Shown here one piece after another: positions 1 to 8,504 of a stretch of 64,000 nucleotides of DNA. This DNA comes from Lachnospiraceae bacterium (GTDB lineage Bacteria > Bacillota > Clostridia > Lachnospirales > Lachnospiraceae). The DNA lies in NCBI GenBank assembly GCA_017427685.1, contig JAFRSH010000050.1, forward strand, positions 1 through 64,000, read 5' to 3'. Made by a program: the position numbers and the translations under genes. How positions within the stretch are numbered: position 1 is the stretch's first letter; the number at the start of each line of letters is the position of its first letter. Under the pieces are notes generated by a model that was not told where the DNA came from, did not search any database, and was given only the letters and a program-made list of their open reading frames with translations.

Positions 1-130
1 GTTGCCCAGTTGAAAACTCAATGTCTGAAAAATGGGTTTTCGAAAAAACCTGCTGTCCAAGAAGAGGGATTACTAATTGTCAATGTCCAAAAAACAGGGT
101 ATCTCTAAATCTTGATGTCTATTCTATGGG
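1..130. mobile_element. Probable end of an IS21-like insertion sequence
   Basis: No gene is visible here. The motif TGTC recurs at 22, 54, 84 and 116, a spacing of 30 to 32 bp, and three of the four copies run into A-rich tracts (AATGTCTGAAAAA, CTGTCCAAGAA, AATGTCCAAAAAA). Regularly spaced terminal repeats of this kind are typical of IS21-family ends, which bind several transposase protomers. The element body would lie to the left, outside the window. The assignment is inferred from the repeat pattern only; no transposase is present to confirm it. Confidence 0.35.
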
Positions 131-201
131 GTATATTTTAGTAAACTCATTAAAAAGCAGTAAAAACATTGAAAAACATAAGGTTTGATGCCTCCGAATA
201 C

Positions 202-230
202 TTGAAGCGTAATGTGCGTTGTGGTAAAAT
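202..230 (+). promoter_or_regulatory. Putative promoter of the phosphohexomutase gene
   Basis: TTGAAG (202-207) and TAAAAT (225-230) are separated by 17 bp, a good sigma-A-type match, about 40 bp upstream of the chosen start codon at 271. Confidence 0.5.
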
Positions 231-270
231 TATTATGTTTTTCTTTAGAATAAAACCAGAGGTGATTTCT

Positions 271-1998
271 ATGAACGATTTCATGAAGGAATACGAGTAT
301 TGGTGCACTTGCGAGACTTTTGACGAAGAGACCCGCAAGGAGCTTTTGAGTATCAAAGGAGACGAAAACGAGATCAAGGACAGATTCTTCAAGAACCTTG
401 AGTTCGGTACGGGCGGACTTCGCGGTGTTATCGGTGCCGGAACAAACCGTATGAACATTTATACCGTCAGGAAGGCTTCACAGGGTCTTGCCGACATCAT
501 CAATTCTAAGGGCGGAGCAGACAAGGGCGTTGCGATCGCGTACGATTCACGTCACATGTCTATCGAGTTCAGCCGTGAAGCAGCACTCACTCTCAATGCC
601 AACGGTATCAAGACCTACCGCTTCGAGTCGCTGCGTCCCACTCCCGAGCTTTCTTTCGCACTCAGAACACTCGGCTGTATCGCAGGTATCGTTGTTACCG
701 CCAGCCACAATCCCCCCGAGTATAACGGCTACAAGGTTTACTGGGAGGACGGTGCTCAGATCACGGCACCTCTCGATGACGAGATCATCGGCAGAGTAAA
801 CTCGATCACAGACTTCTCGACACTCAAGACCATGAGCCTTGAAGAAGCAGAGAAGAAGGGCCTTTACAATACCATCGGTAAGGAGATCGATGACAAGTAC
901 ATCGACACACTCGAGAAGCTTGTTCTTCGTCCCGAGTGCATCAAGGCCGCAAGCGACATGAAGATCGTTTACACACCTCTTCACGGAACGGGTCTTATGC
1001 CCGTTAAGCGTATCCTTGACAGACTCGGATTTAAGAACGTTTATGTAGTCCCCGAGCAGGAGAAGCCCGACGGAGACTTCCCTACAGTCGGATACCCCAA
1101 CCCCGAGGATGCCAACGTTTATAAGCTCGCTCTTACGCTTGCCAAGAAGGTTGACGCCGACCTTATCCTTGCAACGGATCCCGATGCCGACAGACTCGGT
1201 GTTTATGCCAAGGATTCGAGGACGGGAGAGTACATCCCTTTCACCGGCAACATGAGCGGTACACTCCTTTGCGAGTACGAGCTTTCCACCAGGAAAGAGC
1301 TCGGTAAGCTTCCCGATAACGGAGCTGTGGTTAAGACCATCGTTTCCTCGAATATGTGCGACAGAGTCGCTGCAGCTTATAACTGTGACCTTATCGAAGT
1401 TCTCACGGGCTTTAAGTTCATCGGCGAACAGATCAAGTGGTTCGAGCAGGGCAAGAAGAACAACACGTACCTCTTCGGTTACGAGGAGTCTTACGGCTGC
1501 CTGATCGGTACACACGCAAGAGACAAGGACGCCATCGTTGCGGTTATGGCTCTTTGCGAGGCTGCTTCATACTACAGACAGAAGGGCCTTACACTTTACG
1601 ATCAGATGCTCGCGATGTACGAGAAGTACGGCTACTACATGGAAGGCGCAGTATCCGTTACACTTAAGGGTGTTGACGGTGCCGAGCGCATCAAGGCCAT
1701 CCTTGACAACCTCAGGAAGAACCCTCTCGAGAATCTTGCCGGAGCCAAGGTCATCGAAAGCAGAGATTATCTGAATGACATAAGCGTTGACAGCGCCACA
1801 GGCGCCAAGAAGCCCACGGGTCTTCCGAAGTCGAACGTACTCTACTACGTTCTCGAGAACGATCAGTGGTGCTGCATGAGACCTTCGGGTACCGAGCCCA
1901 AGATCAAGTTCTATTTCGGTATCAGAGGCAAGAGCATGGAAGATGCGAAGGCGCTTTACGAGCTGTTTGATAAAGAGATCAGAAAGCTTGGGGAATAA
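271..1998 (+). CDS. Phosphoglucomutase/phosphomannomutase
   Basis: Alpha-D-phosphohexomutase of 575 residues that interconverts hexose 1- and 6-phosphates in the cytosol, feeding glycolysis and cell-envelope sugar nucleotides. All four family signatures are visible: the phosphoserine loop TASHNP (about 143-148, catalytic Ser145), the Mg-binding DPDAD (303-307), the sugar-selecting GYEESYG (403-409) and the phosphate-binding RPSGTEP (from 537). The length suits the PgcA-type enzymes. The reading frame is open from 169, but ATG 271 follows a GAGGTGA ribosome site and matches the family N-terminus. Glucose versus mannose preference cannot be read from sequence alone. The hybrid kinase gene starts 10 bp downstream. 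Confidence 0.93.
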   Translation: MNDFMKEYEYWCTCETFDEETRKELLSIKGDENEIKDRFFKNLEFGTGGLRGVIGAGTNRMNIYTVRKASQGLADIINSKGGADKGVAIAYDSRHMSIEFSREAALTLNANGIKTYRFESLRPTPELSFALRTLGCIAGIVVTASHNPPEYNGYKVYWEDGAQITAPLDDEIIGRVNSITDFSTLKTMSLEEAEKKGLYNTIGKEIDDKYIDTLEKLVLRPECIKAASDMKIVYTPLHGTGLMPVKRILDRLGFKNVYVVPEQEKPDGDFPTVGYPNPEDANVYKLALTLAKKVDADLILATDPDADRLGVYAKDSRTGEYIPFTGNMSGTLLCEYELSTRKELGKLPDNGAVVKTIVSSNMCDRVAAAYNCDLIEVLTGFKFIGEQIKWFEQGKKNNTYLFGYEESYGCLIGTHARDKDAIVAVMALCEAASYYRQKGLTLYDQMLAMYEKYGYYMEGAVSVTLKGVDGAERIKAILDNLRKNPLENLAGAKVIESRDYLNDISVDSATGAKKPTGLPKSNVLYYVLENDQWCCMRPSGTEPKIKFYFGIRGKSMEDAKALYELFDKEIRKLGE

Positions 1999-2008
1999 AG
2001 GAAGAATC

Positions 2009-4534
2009 ATGACAAAGATCAGTGAACGTAGTCCGGGGCTCATAGATACAGTCTTTTCCGACTGTATCGGTTATTTCGTGTGCGATCTGACCAAGGATCT
2101 TATGGTTGAAGGTCTCTACGCGAAGGGCCCGGACGGATTCACGATCCTTACACGTGATGTAAGCGGTACATCTTATACCGAATACGTTAAATCATATATC
2201 ATTCGTCATAAGGTCTCCGATGCGTCGGGCGTTTCCTCTTTCGCCGCACCAGAGAGACTCACTAAGGAATTCGCAGAAGGAAGACACAAGACTATCAAGC
2301 ATATCCATGCTATCGACAACGACGGAAAGGACCAGTACTTCGAGGTCACTTTCTGCATGTACGAAGAGCAGGGCAGTATCAGCGCGATCGTTGCGCTCAA
2401 GGACGAGACGAGCACCGTCATCACCGAGAAAGACAACGATTTCAAGGATATCATCATCAGCTCGCTTTCCGTCGATTTCGGACTTGTTTCTTACATAAAC
2501 CTTGACACGGACGTTGCAATGACCGTCAGGGCGAACGACGTCTTCCAGGAGTACAGGACACTCACCGAGAAGGTCAATTTTACCGAACGTGTCAGGATCT
2601 TCGCCGAGACATGCGTCTTCGTCGGTGACAGAGAGAAATTCATCTTCAGGCTCAGCAAAGAGACGATCATCTCAGAACTTTCGCTCGGTTCGATCTACGT
2701 CTTTACTTTCTGTGCTTCGATCGAAGGTTCGGTCAAGTACTATCAGGTCAAGATCATCCGTAATTACTCCGAATCAAACGATCATACCGTTATCTGCGGT
2801 GTCCGCAATATCGATGAAGAGATGCGTCATGAGCTCGAACAGCGTAACACGATCGAAGGCATGCTTCGTAAAGCCAGGATCGATCAGCTCGAGATGGACG
2901 AGAAGGATCATGAGCGTGCCCGCAGGGAAGAAGAGCTGCGCCGCAATCATCAGATCATCGAGATACTTGCCAGCGAGTACTCATCAGTTTATTTCGTTGA
3001 TCTTACCACAGACAAGCTCACAACTTACTCTATGAACGACGACTTCGAGCGCGATCTCGGAGGTATCTTCAGGCGTGGCATCCGCTACTCCGATGCGTAC
3101 GAGCTTTATGTCACGAAGTACATCTACGAGGATGATAAGGAGATGATGAGAGATTCGGGTTCTATCTCGAACATCATCTCGAAACTTACGGACCAGAAGT
3201 CCTTCACGGTCAACTTCAGATCTTCCAACTACGGCAATCCACAATACTGCGAGATGAAGTTCGTTAAGGTCGGTAACGACCGCGTTCCCAAGGCTGTAGC
3301 ACTTGCTTTTGCCAACAAGGATCTTGAGATCAGACGTGAGAACGAACGCCAGCTCCAGCTCGAGGAGGCCAAGGCACGTGCCGAGGCTGCCAACAACGCC
3401 AAAAGCTCGTTCCTTTTCAACATGTCCCATGACATCAGAACTCCCATGAACGCCATTATGGGCTTCGCGAGCATGGCTCTCAAGTATATAGATGACAAGG
3501 ACAAGACCAGAGAATGCCTCGAAAAGATCGATATATCGGGTAAGCACCTCGTCGCTCTGATCAACGATGTCCTTGATATGGCCAGGATCGAGAGCGGTAA
3601 GGTCACCATCGAAGAGAACAGCGTGAGCATGGAGAAGCTCGCTGATTCGATCCTTTCAATCGTTCGTGAGAACGCCGAGAACAACGGCCTTAAGCTCATC
3701 AAGAAATTCAGGGGTCTCAAGAATGCTAACGTTTATGCGGACGGCCTGAGAATTTCCCAAGTTCTCATAAACGTTATAGGCAACTCTATCAAATACACCA
3801 AACCAGGCGGTACGATCATCTTCTCGATCAATAAGGTCCTGTCGATGAAGCCCGGATACACATCCTTCGAGATGAAGGTTTCCGACAACGGCATCGGCAT
3901 GAGCAAGGACTTCGTGGAGCATGTCTTCGAGTCCTTCAGCCGTGAGAAATCCACCACGGTCTCTGGTATCCAGGGTACGGGACTCGGCATGGCGATCACA
4001 CAGGAGCTTGTCAGGATGATGAACGGAACGATCACCATCGACAGCGAGCTCAATGTCGGAACCACCGTTACGATGCGATTCTCCTTCAGAAACAGCGAGG
4101 CTGTTCCCGAGAAGCTCGTCAAAGAAGAGGAGATCGACAAGAACTCGCTCAAGGGTCTCAGGGTTCTGCTTGTTGAGGACAACGAGCTTAACCGAGAGAT
4201 AGCTAAGGACATCCTCGAGAGTGAGGGGATCATCGTTCACGAAGCGGAAGACGGATCTGTTGCTGTTTCCAAGGTCATCGAGAACAAGAAGAATCCCTAC
4301 GACGTTATCCTCATGGATATCCAGATGCCTTACATGGACGGTTACAAAGCCACATCCGAGATCAGGCATCTTGCCAATAAAAAACTTAAGAACATACCGA
4401 TCGTCGCGATGACTGCGAACGCCTTCGAAGAAGACAAGCAGCGCGCCATCGCCTGCGGTATGAACGATCATCTCACAAAGCCCATTAACAACAACGAGCT
4501 GATACGTACTCTGATCAAGTACACTAAAGATTGA
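2009..4534 (+). CDS. Hybrid histidine kinase with receiver domain
   Basis: An 841-residue sensor kinase. Residues 1 to about 440 hold PAS-like sensor segments joined by a charged coiled-coil stretch, with no convincing transmembrane helix, so it looks cytosolic. HisKA follows (NMSHDIRTPMN, phospho-acceptor His474), then HATPase_c (N-box Asn592, DNGIGM, GTGLGM) and a C-terminal receiver with VEDNELNRE, phospho-acceptor Asp770 in ILMDIQMP, and the conserved KP. ATG 2009 is preceded by AAAGGAAG; an upstream in-frame ATG at 1943 would overlap the mutase and is unlikely. No DNA-binding output domain or cognate regulator is nearby, so the phosphorelay partner and the signal are unknown. Co-transcription with the mutase is likely. 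Confidence 0.9.
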   Translation: MTKISERSPGLIDTVFSDCIGYFVCDLTKDLMVEGLYAKGPDGFTILTRDVSGTSYTEYVKSYIIRHKVSDASGVSSFAAPERLTKEFAEGRHKTIKHIHAIDNDGKDQYFEVTFCMYEEQGSISAIVALKDETSTVITEKDNDFKDIIISSLSVDFGLVSYINLDTDVAMTVRANDVFQEYRTLTEKVNFTERVRIFAETCVFVGDREKFIFRLSKETIISELSLGSIYVFTFCASIEGSVKYYQVKIIRNYSESNDHTVICGVRNIDEEMRHELEQRNTIEGMLRKARIDQLEMDEKDHERARREEELRRNHQIIEILASEYSSVYFVDLTTDKLTTYSMNDDFERDLGGIFRRGIRYSDAYELYVTKYIYEDDKEMMRDSGSISNIISKLTDQKSFTVNFRSSNYGNPQYCEMKFVKVGNDRVPKAVALAFANKDLEIRRENERQLQLEEAKARAEAANNAKSSFLFNMSHDIRTPMNAIMGFASMALKYIDDKDKTRECLEKIDISGKHLVALINDVLDMARIESGKVTIEENSVSMEKLADSILSIVRENAENNGLKLIKKFRGLKNANVYADGLRISQVLINVIGNSIKYTKPGGTIIFSINKVLSMKPGYTSFEMKVSDNGIGMSKDFVEHVFESFSREKSTTVSGIQGTGLGMAITQELVRMMNGTITIDSELNVGTTVTMRFSFRNSEAVPEKLVKEEEIDKNSLKGLRVLLVEDNELNREIAKDILESEGIIVHEAEDGSVAVSKVIENKKNPYDVILMDIQMPYMDGYKATSEIRHLANKKLKNIPIVAMTANAFEEDKQRAIACGMNDHLTKPINNNELIRTLIKYTKD

Positions 4535-4555
4535 GAAAAGTCGATTTTCGCGGTC

Positions 4556-4584
4556 TTTACATTTAGAAAAAAATGTGAGAAAAT
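4556..4584 (+). promoter_or_regulatory. Possible promoter of the NifU-like/GGGtGRT pair
   Basis: TTTACA (4556-4561) and GAAAAT (4579-4584) are 17 bp apart in the 127-bp gap before the next gene. The -10 match is only fair. Confidence 0.3.
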
Positions 4585-4661
4585 ATCACCCGGTTAACGA
4601 GACCCGGCTGTCCTGCAGGTCTGGTTCAAGATAAAACAATAGAAACGAAAGGAGTTTCAAC

Positions 4662-5354
4662 ATGATCTATACTCACGAAGTTGAAATGATGTGCCCCGTT
4701 GCCAAAGGCGCAAAGCATGATCCCGCTCCTATCCCTCAGGAGGGTAAGTGGACCAAGGTCAAGAAAGTTGAAGAGATCAACGGCTTTACACATGGTATCG
4801 GCTGGTGTGCACCTCAGCAGGGTGCTTGCAAGCTTTCACTCAATGTAAAGGACGGAGTTATCCAGGATGCGCTCGTTGAGACGATCGGCTGCTCGGGTAT
4901 GACACATTCCGCTGCTATGGCAGCTGAAATCCTTCCCGGCAAGACAGTTCTCGAAGCTATGAACTCTGATCTTGTTTGTGACGCTATCAATACAGCTATG
5001 AGAGAGCTTGCTCTCCAGATCATCTACGGTCGTACACAGTCCGCATTCTCGGATGACGGTCTTCCCGTAGGTGCAGGCCTTGAGGATCTCGGAAAGGGTC
5101 TCAGAAGCCAGGTTGGTACAATGTACGGTACACTTAAGAAGGGTCCCAGATACCTCGAGATGGCAGAGGGCTATGTTACAGGTATCGCTCTTGATGCAAA
5201 CGATGAGATCATCGGTTACCAGTTTGTCAGCCTCGGAAAGATGACAGACTTCATCAAGAAGGGCGACGATCCCACAACAGCTTGGGAGAAGGCTAAGGGA
5301 CAGTATGGTCGTGTTGATGATGCAGTTAAGATCATCGATCCCAGAAAAGAATGA
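4662..5354 (+). CDS. NifU N-domain-like iron-sulfur scaffold protein
   Basis: A 230-residue protein resembling clostridial proteins annotated as iron-sulfur cluster assembly scaffolds of the NifU/IscU N-terminal fold. Visible cysteines that could act as ligands are Cys11 (MMCPV), the CAPQQGAC pair and IGCSGM, a spacing that differs from canonical IscU. The protein is longer than IscU (about 130 residues). It is encoded 18 bp upstream of the GGGtGRT gene, and the two probably form one transcription unit with a strong AAAGGAG ribosome site. No sufS or other suf gene is adjacent, so a role in general cluster assembly is uncertain; a dedicated role with its neighbour is my inference. Confidence 0.75.
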   Translation: MIYTHEVEMMCPVAKGAKHDPAPIPQEGKWTKVKKVEEINGFTHGIGWCAPQQGACKLSLNVKDGVIQDALVETIGCSGMTHSAAMAAEILPGKTVLEAMNSDLVCDAINTAMRELALQIIYGRTQSAFSDDGLPVGAGLEDLGKGLRSQVGTMYGTLKKGPRYLEMAEGYVTGIALDANDEIIGYQFVSLGKMTDFIKKGDDPTTAWEKAKGQYGRVDDAVKIIDPRKE

Positions 5355-5372
5355 TAGGAAGGAGATTATACC

Positions 5373-6383
5373 ATGGCTTTATTTGAATCATATGAGAGAA
5401 GAATTGACCAGATCAACAAGGTCATTTCACAGTATGGCATCTCCTCTATCGAGGAATGCGAGACTATCTGCAAGAACGCCGGTATCGACGTTTACGCACT
5501 TGTTAAGAAGATCCAGCCCATCTGCTTTGAGAATGCATGCTGGGCATATACAGTAGGTGCTGCTATCGCCATCAAGAAGGGCGCTAAGAGAGCAGCAGAC
5601 GCTTCCGCAGCAATCGGCGAAGGCCTTCAGGCTTTCTGTATCCCCGGTTCTGTTGCTGATCACCGTAAGGTAGGTCTCGGACACGGTAACCTCGGAAAGA
5701 TGCTCCTTGAAGAGGAGACGGATTGCTTCTGCTTCCTTGCAGGTCACGAGTCATTCGCAGCTGCAGAGGGTGCTATCGGTATCGCTGAGAAGGCTAACCG
5801 CGTACGTAAGAAGCCCCTCAGAGTTATCCTTAACGGTCTCGGAAAGGACGCAGCTCAGATCATTTCCCGTATCAACGGATTCACATTTGTTGAGACAGAG
5901 ATGGATTACTTCTCGGGCGAAGTTAAAGAGATCAAGCGTACAGCATACAGCAACGGTCCTCGTGCTAAGGTTAACTGCTACGGTGCAGATGACGTTACAG
6001 AAGGCGTAGCTATCATGTGGAAGGAAGGCGTTGACGTTTCCATCACCGGTAACTCGACCAACCCCACACGTTTCCAGCATCCCGTTGCAGGTACATACAA
6101 GAAGGAATGCAACGAGAAGGGCAAGAAGTACTTCTCGGTAGCATCGGGCGGCGGCACAGGTCGTACACTTCATCCCGATAACATGGCAGCAGGTCCTGCT
6201 TCCTACGGTATGACAGATACTATGGGTCGTATGCACAGCGATGCACAGTTCGCTGGTTCTTCATCAGTTCCCGCTCACGTTGAGATGATGGGTCTTATCG
6301 GAATGGGTAACAACCCTATGGTTGGTGCTACAGTAGCTGTAGCTGTTGCTGTTCAGGAAGCATTTGATAACGGAAAGTGCTGA
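5373..6383 (+). CDS. GGGtGRT family protein
   Basis: A 336-residue cytosolic protein carrying the signature that names its family, SGGGTGRTLHPDN (SGGGTGRT at residues 258-265), followed by a Gly/Ala/Met-rich C-terminus. No biochemical function is known to me for this family. It is one of the strongly conserved clostridial gene pairs with a NifU-like scaffold gene, here 18 bp upstream, and a perfect 12-bp-stem terminator closes the unit. Cysteines at CETICKN and ENACWAY and an internal FCFLAGHESF stretch could be metal or cofactor related, but this is speculation. Confidence 0.8.
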   Translation: MALFESYERRIDQINKVISQYGISSIEECETICKNAGIDVYALVKKIQPICFENACWAYTVGAAIAIKKGAKRAADASAAIGEGLQAFCIPGSVADHRKVGLGHGNLGKMLLEEETDCFCFLAGHESFAAAEGAIGIAEKANRVRKKPLRVILNGLGKDAAQIISRINGFTFVETEMDYFSGEVKEIKRTAYSNGPRAKVNCYGADDVTEGVAIMWKEGVDVSITGNSTNPTRFQHPVAGTYKKECNEKGKKYFSVASGGGTGRTLHPDNMAAGPASYGMTDTMGRMHSDAQFAGSSSVPAHVEMMGLIGMGNNPMVGATVAVAVAVQEAFDNGKC

Positions 6384-6404
6384 TAACTCAATAATTTGCT
6401 AATT

Positions 6405-6449
6405 AACGGTCTGTCGTGGATGGCTTCACATTTCCGACAGACCGTTTTT
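6405..6449 (+). terminator. Rho-independent terminator after GGGtGRT gene
   Basis: AACGGTCTGTCG (6405-6416) pairs perfectly with CGACAGACCGTT (6435-6446) and is followed by a short T run. Confidence 0.9.
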
Positions 6450-6458
6450 ACGTTTTGT

Positions 6459-6487
6459 TTGATATTGAACTCTGTTTGTTATATAAT
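6459..6487 (+). promoter_or_regulatory. Strong promoter of the adenylate cyclase operon
   Basis: TTGATA (6459-6464), 17 bp, TATAAT (6482-6487). A leader of about 105 nt follows before the ATG at 6597. I saw no c-di-GMP or other known riboswitch core in that leader. Confidence 0.75.
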
Positions 6488-6596
6488 GTTTTAGTGGGTG
6501 TTTTCTATACCGCGTATAATATTGTGGCCGTTTCAAAAGTCATGACGGTGGGGGAGTTGCATTGATGCGGCTTCTGAGAAAAGAAAGAGGGGCTTT

Positions 6597-8471
6597 ATGA
6601 AAGTAAATTTCAACATCAAAAAAATGTCGCTTATTCGTAGAATCTTAATTTCTATCGGTATAGCACTTTTTGTATTTCTCTTTGAAGTCTTAGGCATATT
6701 CCAAGTAATTGATAATTATATCTTTGACCTTGCTTATATGCAGGATAATGCGATCGATCTTCCCATTACCATCATTGGTATCGATGATGCAACATTAAAG
6801 GCACTCGGAAACTATCAGAAGAATTGGACCAGAAAAGAATACGCAGATCTTATGGAAGTGCTTGTTACCGATGATTATGCTCCTGCTGAGATTGTATTCG
6901 ATGTGCTCTTTACCGGTCCGTTAAAGAGTGACAGAGAAAATGATATCAGATTTGCCGAGTTGTGTAAGAAATACGGAAAATGTGTTTTCGGAATCGATCT
7001 TGAGTATGATGAATCAATCATCACCGAGGAAAGCGGCGCAAAGCGTTTGGATAGCGCCAACTTAAAGAATGTCGGTGAAGTATATGATGAAATAGCTGCA
7101 TTTAATCCCAGAGTCGGATACACAAATAACGATCCCGTCTTTGATAAATATATCAGAACCTTTATTCCGTATTTCGCAGGCTCTTACACCGAATATGATG
7201 AGAATAATAACGAAATAGAGCGTTATTATGATGGTGATAGTATTGATTATGCTGCGTATAGGTTCTATATGGAGCAAATGGGTGAAGACTATGTGGATTT
7301 CAGGCAGGATAGAATAACACAATATCGTTTCTCATATTCCGGATCACCCGGTACTTTTGAGATCGTTTCGTTCCTTGATGTTCTTAATGGTAAGATACCT
7401 GCTAAAGCCTTTAAAGATAAGATCGTTTATGTCGGAGCATATGCAACAGCTTTCGGCGATGCGTTCCTTGTTCCTTCTGATCATACCACTCCTATGTATG
7501 GAGTTGAAGTTCACGCTAATATCTTAGAAGCTATCCATGACGGAGCATATCAGGTAGATGTAGACAAGACACCACTCGGAATAATATACGGAATTCTTGC
7601 CGGATTATTGTTCTTTACAATGTGTTTCTTCTCGCTTCAGATTGATGCTGTTTTAGGAATACTCTTTATTGCCGGAAACTTATTACTTGGTCGAATATTG
7701 TATGAAAACGGACTTGTAATAGATCAGTTTGCATTCTTCCTTGCAATCCTGAGCTCATACATTGGTATGGTAATCCATCATTATTTGAAAGAAGGTTCGG
7801 CTAAGAGAAAGCTTTCCAAAGCATTTAAGATGTACGTCGCTCCTCAGATAGTTGAAGAGGTTGCCGGTCAAGGAGATTTTGAGCTTAACCTTGGCGGACG
7901 AAACAAAGATATCGCGGTTCTCTTCATCGATATCCGTGGTTTCACTACGATGTCTGAAAACCTCAGTCCTGAAGAGGTAGTTAACATCCTTAACGAGTAC
8001 TTCGCGGTAGTTACGGATGCTGTCTTCAAGAACAAGGGTACGATCGACAAGTTCATCGGTGATGCCTGCATGGCGGTATTTAACTCACCTTTCGATCTTG
8101 ATGATTATGTATATCGCGCTGTACATACGGGCTGGGATATTCTTCAGAGCGGGCAGCAGCTTCAGAACACTCTGATGGAGAAGTACGGACGTACCATCAA
8201 CTTCGGTATCGGTGTTAACTGCGGTGAGGCAGTCATCGGTAATATCGGTTGTGAATTCCGAATGGACTACACGGCTATCGGAGATACCGTAAACACATCA
8301 TCACGTCTCGAGTCAAATGCCAAGGCCGGACAGCTTCTTATCAGTGAAGAAGTATTGAGACGTCTTGACGGAAGACTGACAGTAGAAGAGATCGGTGCTA
8401 TTCCTCTTAAGGGTAAGTCAAAGAGTATCATGGTCTACAACGTAGTGGGAATCACCGAACCTGATGAATAA
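6597..8471 (+). CDS. CHASE2-domain class III adenylate cyclase
   Basis: A 624-residue membrane receptor cyclase. After an N-terminal membrane helix (about 13-33) comes an extracellular CHASE2 sensor domain, then three closely spaced helices (about 325-400) and a cytosolic class III cyclase domain (about 430-615). Metal-binding aspartates are Asp445 (FIDIRGF) and Asp489 (IGDACM). The purine-specifying pair is Lys485 and Thr559; the Lys/Thr combination marks class IIIb adenylyl cyclases, some of which respond to bicarbonate. The product is therefore predicted to be cAMP. ATG 6597 follows AGAGGGGC. The gene downstream, 33 bp away, encodes an HD-GYP protein, so two nucleotide messengers may be handled by one operon. 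Confidence 0.9.
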   Translation: MKVNFNIKKMSLIRRILISIGIALFVFLFEVLGIFQVIDNYIFDLAYMQDNAIDLPITIIGIDDATLKALGNYQKNWTRKEYADLMEVLVTDDYAPAEIVFDVLFTGPLKSDRENDIRFAELCKKYGKCVFGIDLEYDESIITEESGAKRLDSANLKNVGEVYDEIAAFNPRVGYTNNDPVFDKYIRTFIPYFAGSYTEYDENNNEIERYYDGDSIDYAAYRFYMEQMGEDYVDFRQDRITQYRFSYSGSPGTFEIVSFLDVLNGKIPAKAFKDKIVYVGAYATAFGDAFLVPSDHTTPMYGVEVHANILEAIHDGAYQVDVDKTPLGIIYGILAGLLFFTMCFFSLQIDAVLGILFIAGNLLLGRILYENGLVIDQFAFFLAILSSYIGMVIHHYLKEGSAKRKLSKAFKMYVAPQIVEEVAGQGDFELNLGGRNKDIAVLFIDIRGFTTMSENLSPEEVVNILNEYFAVVTDAVFKNKGTIDKFIGDACMAVFNSPFDLDDYVYRAVHTGWDILQSGQQLQNTLMEKYGRTINFGIGVNCGEAVIGNIGCEFRMDYTAIGDTVNTSSRLESNAKAGQLLISEEVLRRLDGRLTVEEIGAIPLKGKSKSIMVYNVVGITEPDE

Positions 8472-8504
8472 TGGGGTTGGAAATTGAACTGAGGAGGATA
8501 TGTA

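Noticed and set aside
547..1515. A 322-codon minus-strand frame inside the mutase gene
   Set aside because: It is the antisense shadow of a gene with all catalytic motifs; it has no ribosome site and no recognisable protein features. The same applies to long antisense frames at 3656-4471 and 16304-17383.
6488..6596. Cyclic-di-GMP riboswitch in the cyclase leader
   Set aside because: The conserved core sequences of either c-di-GMP riboswitch class are absent.
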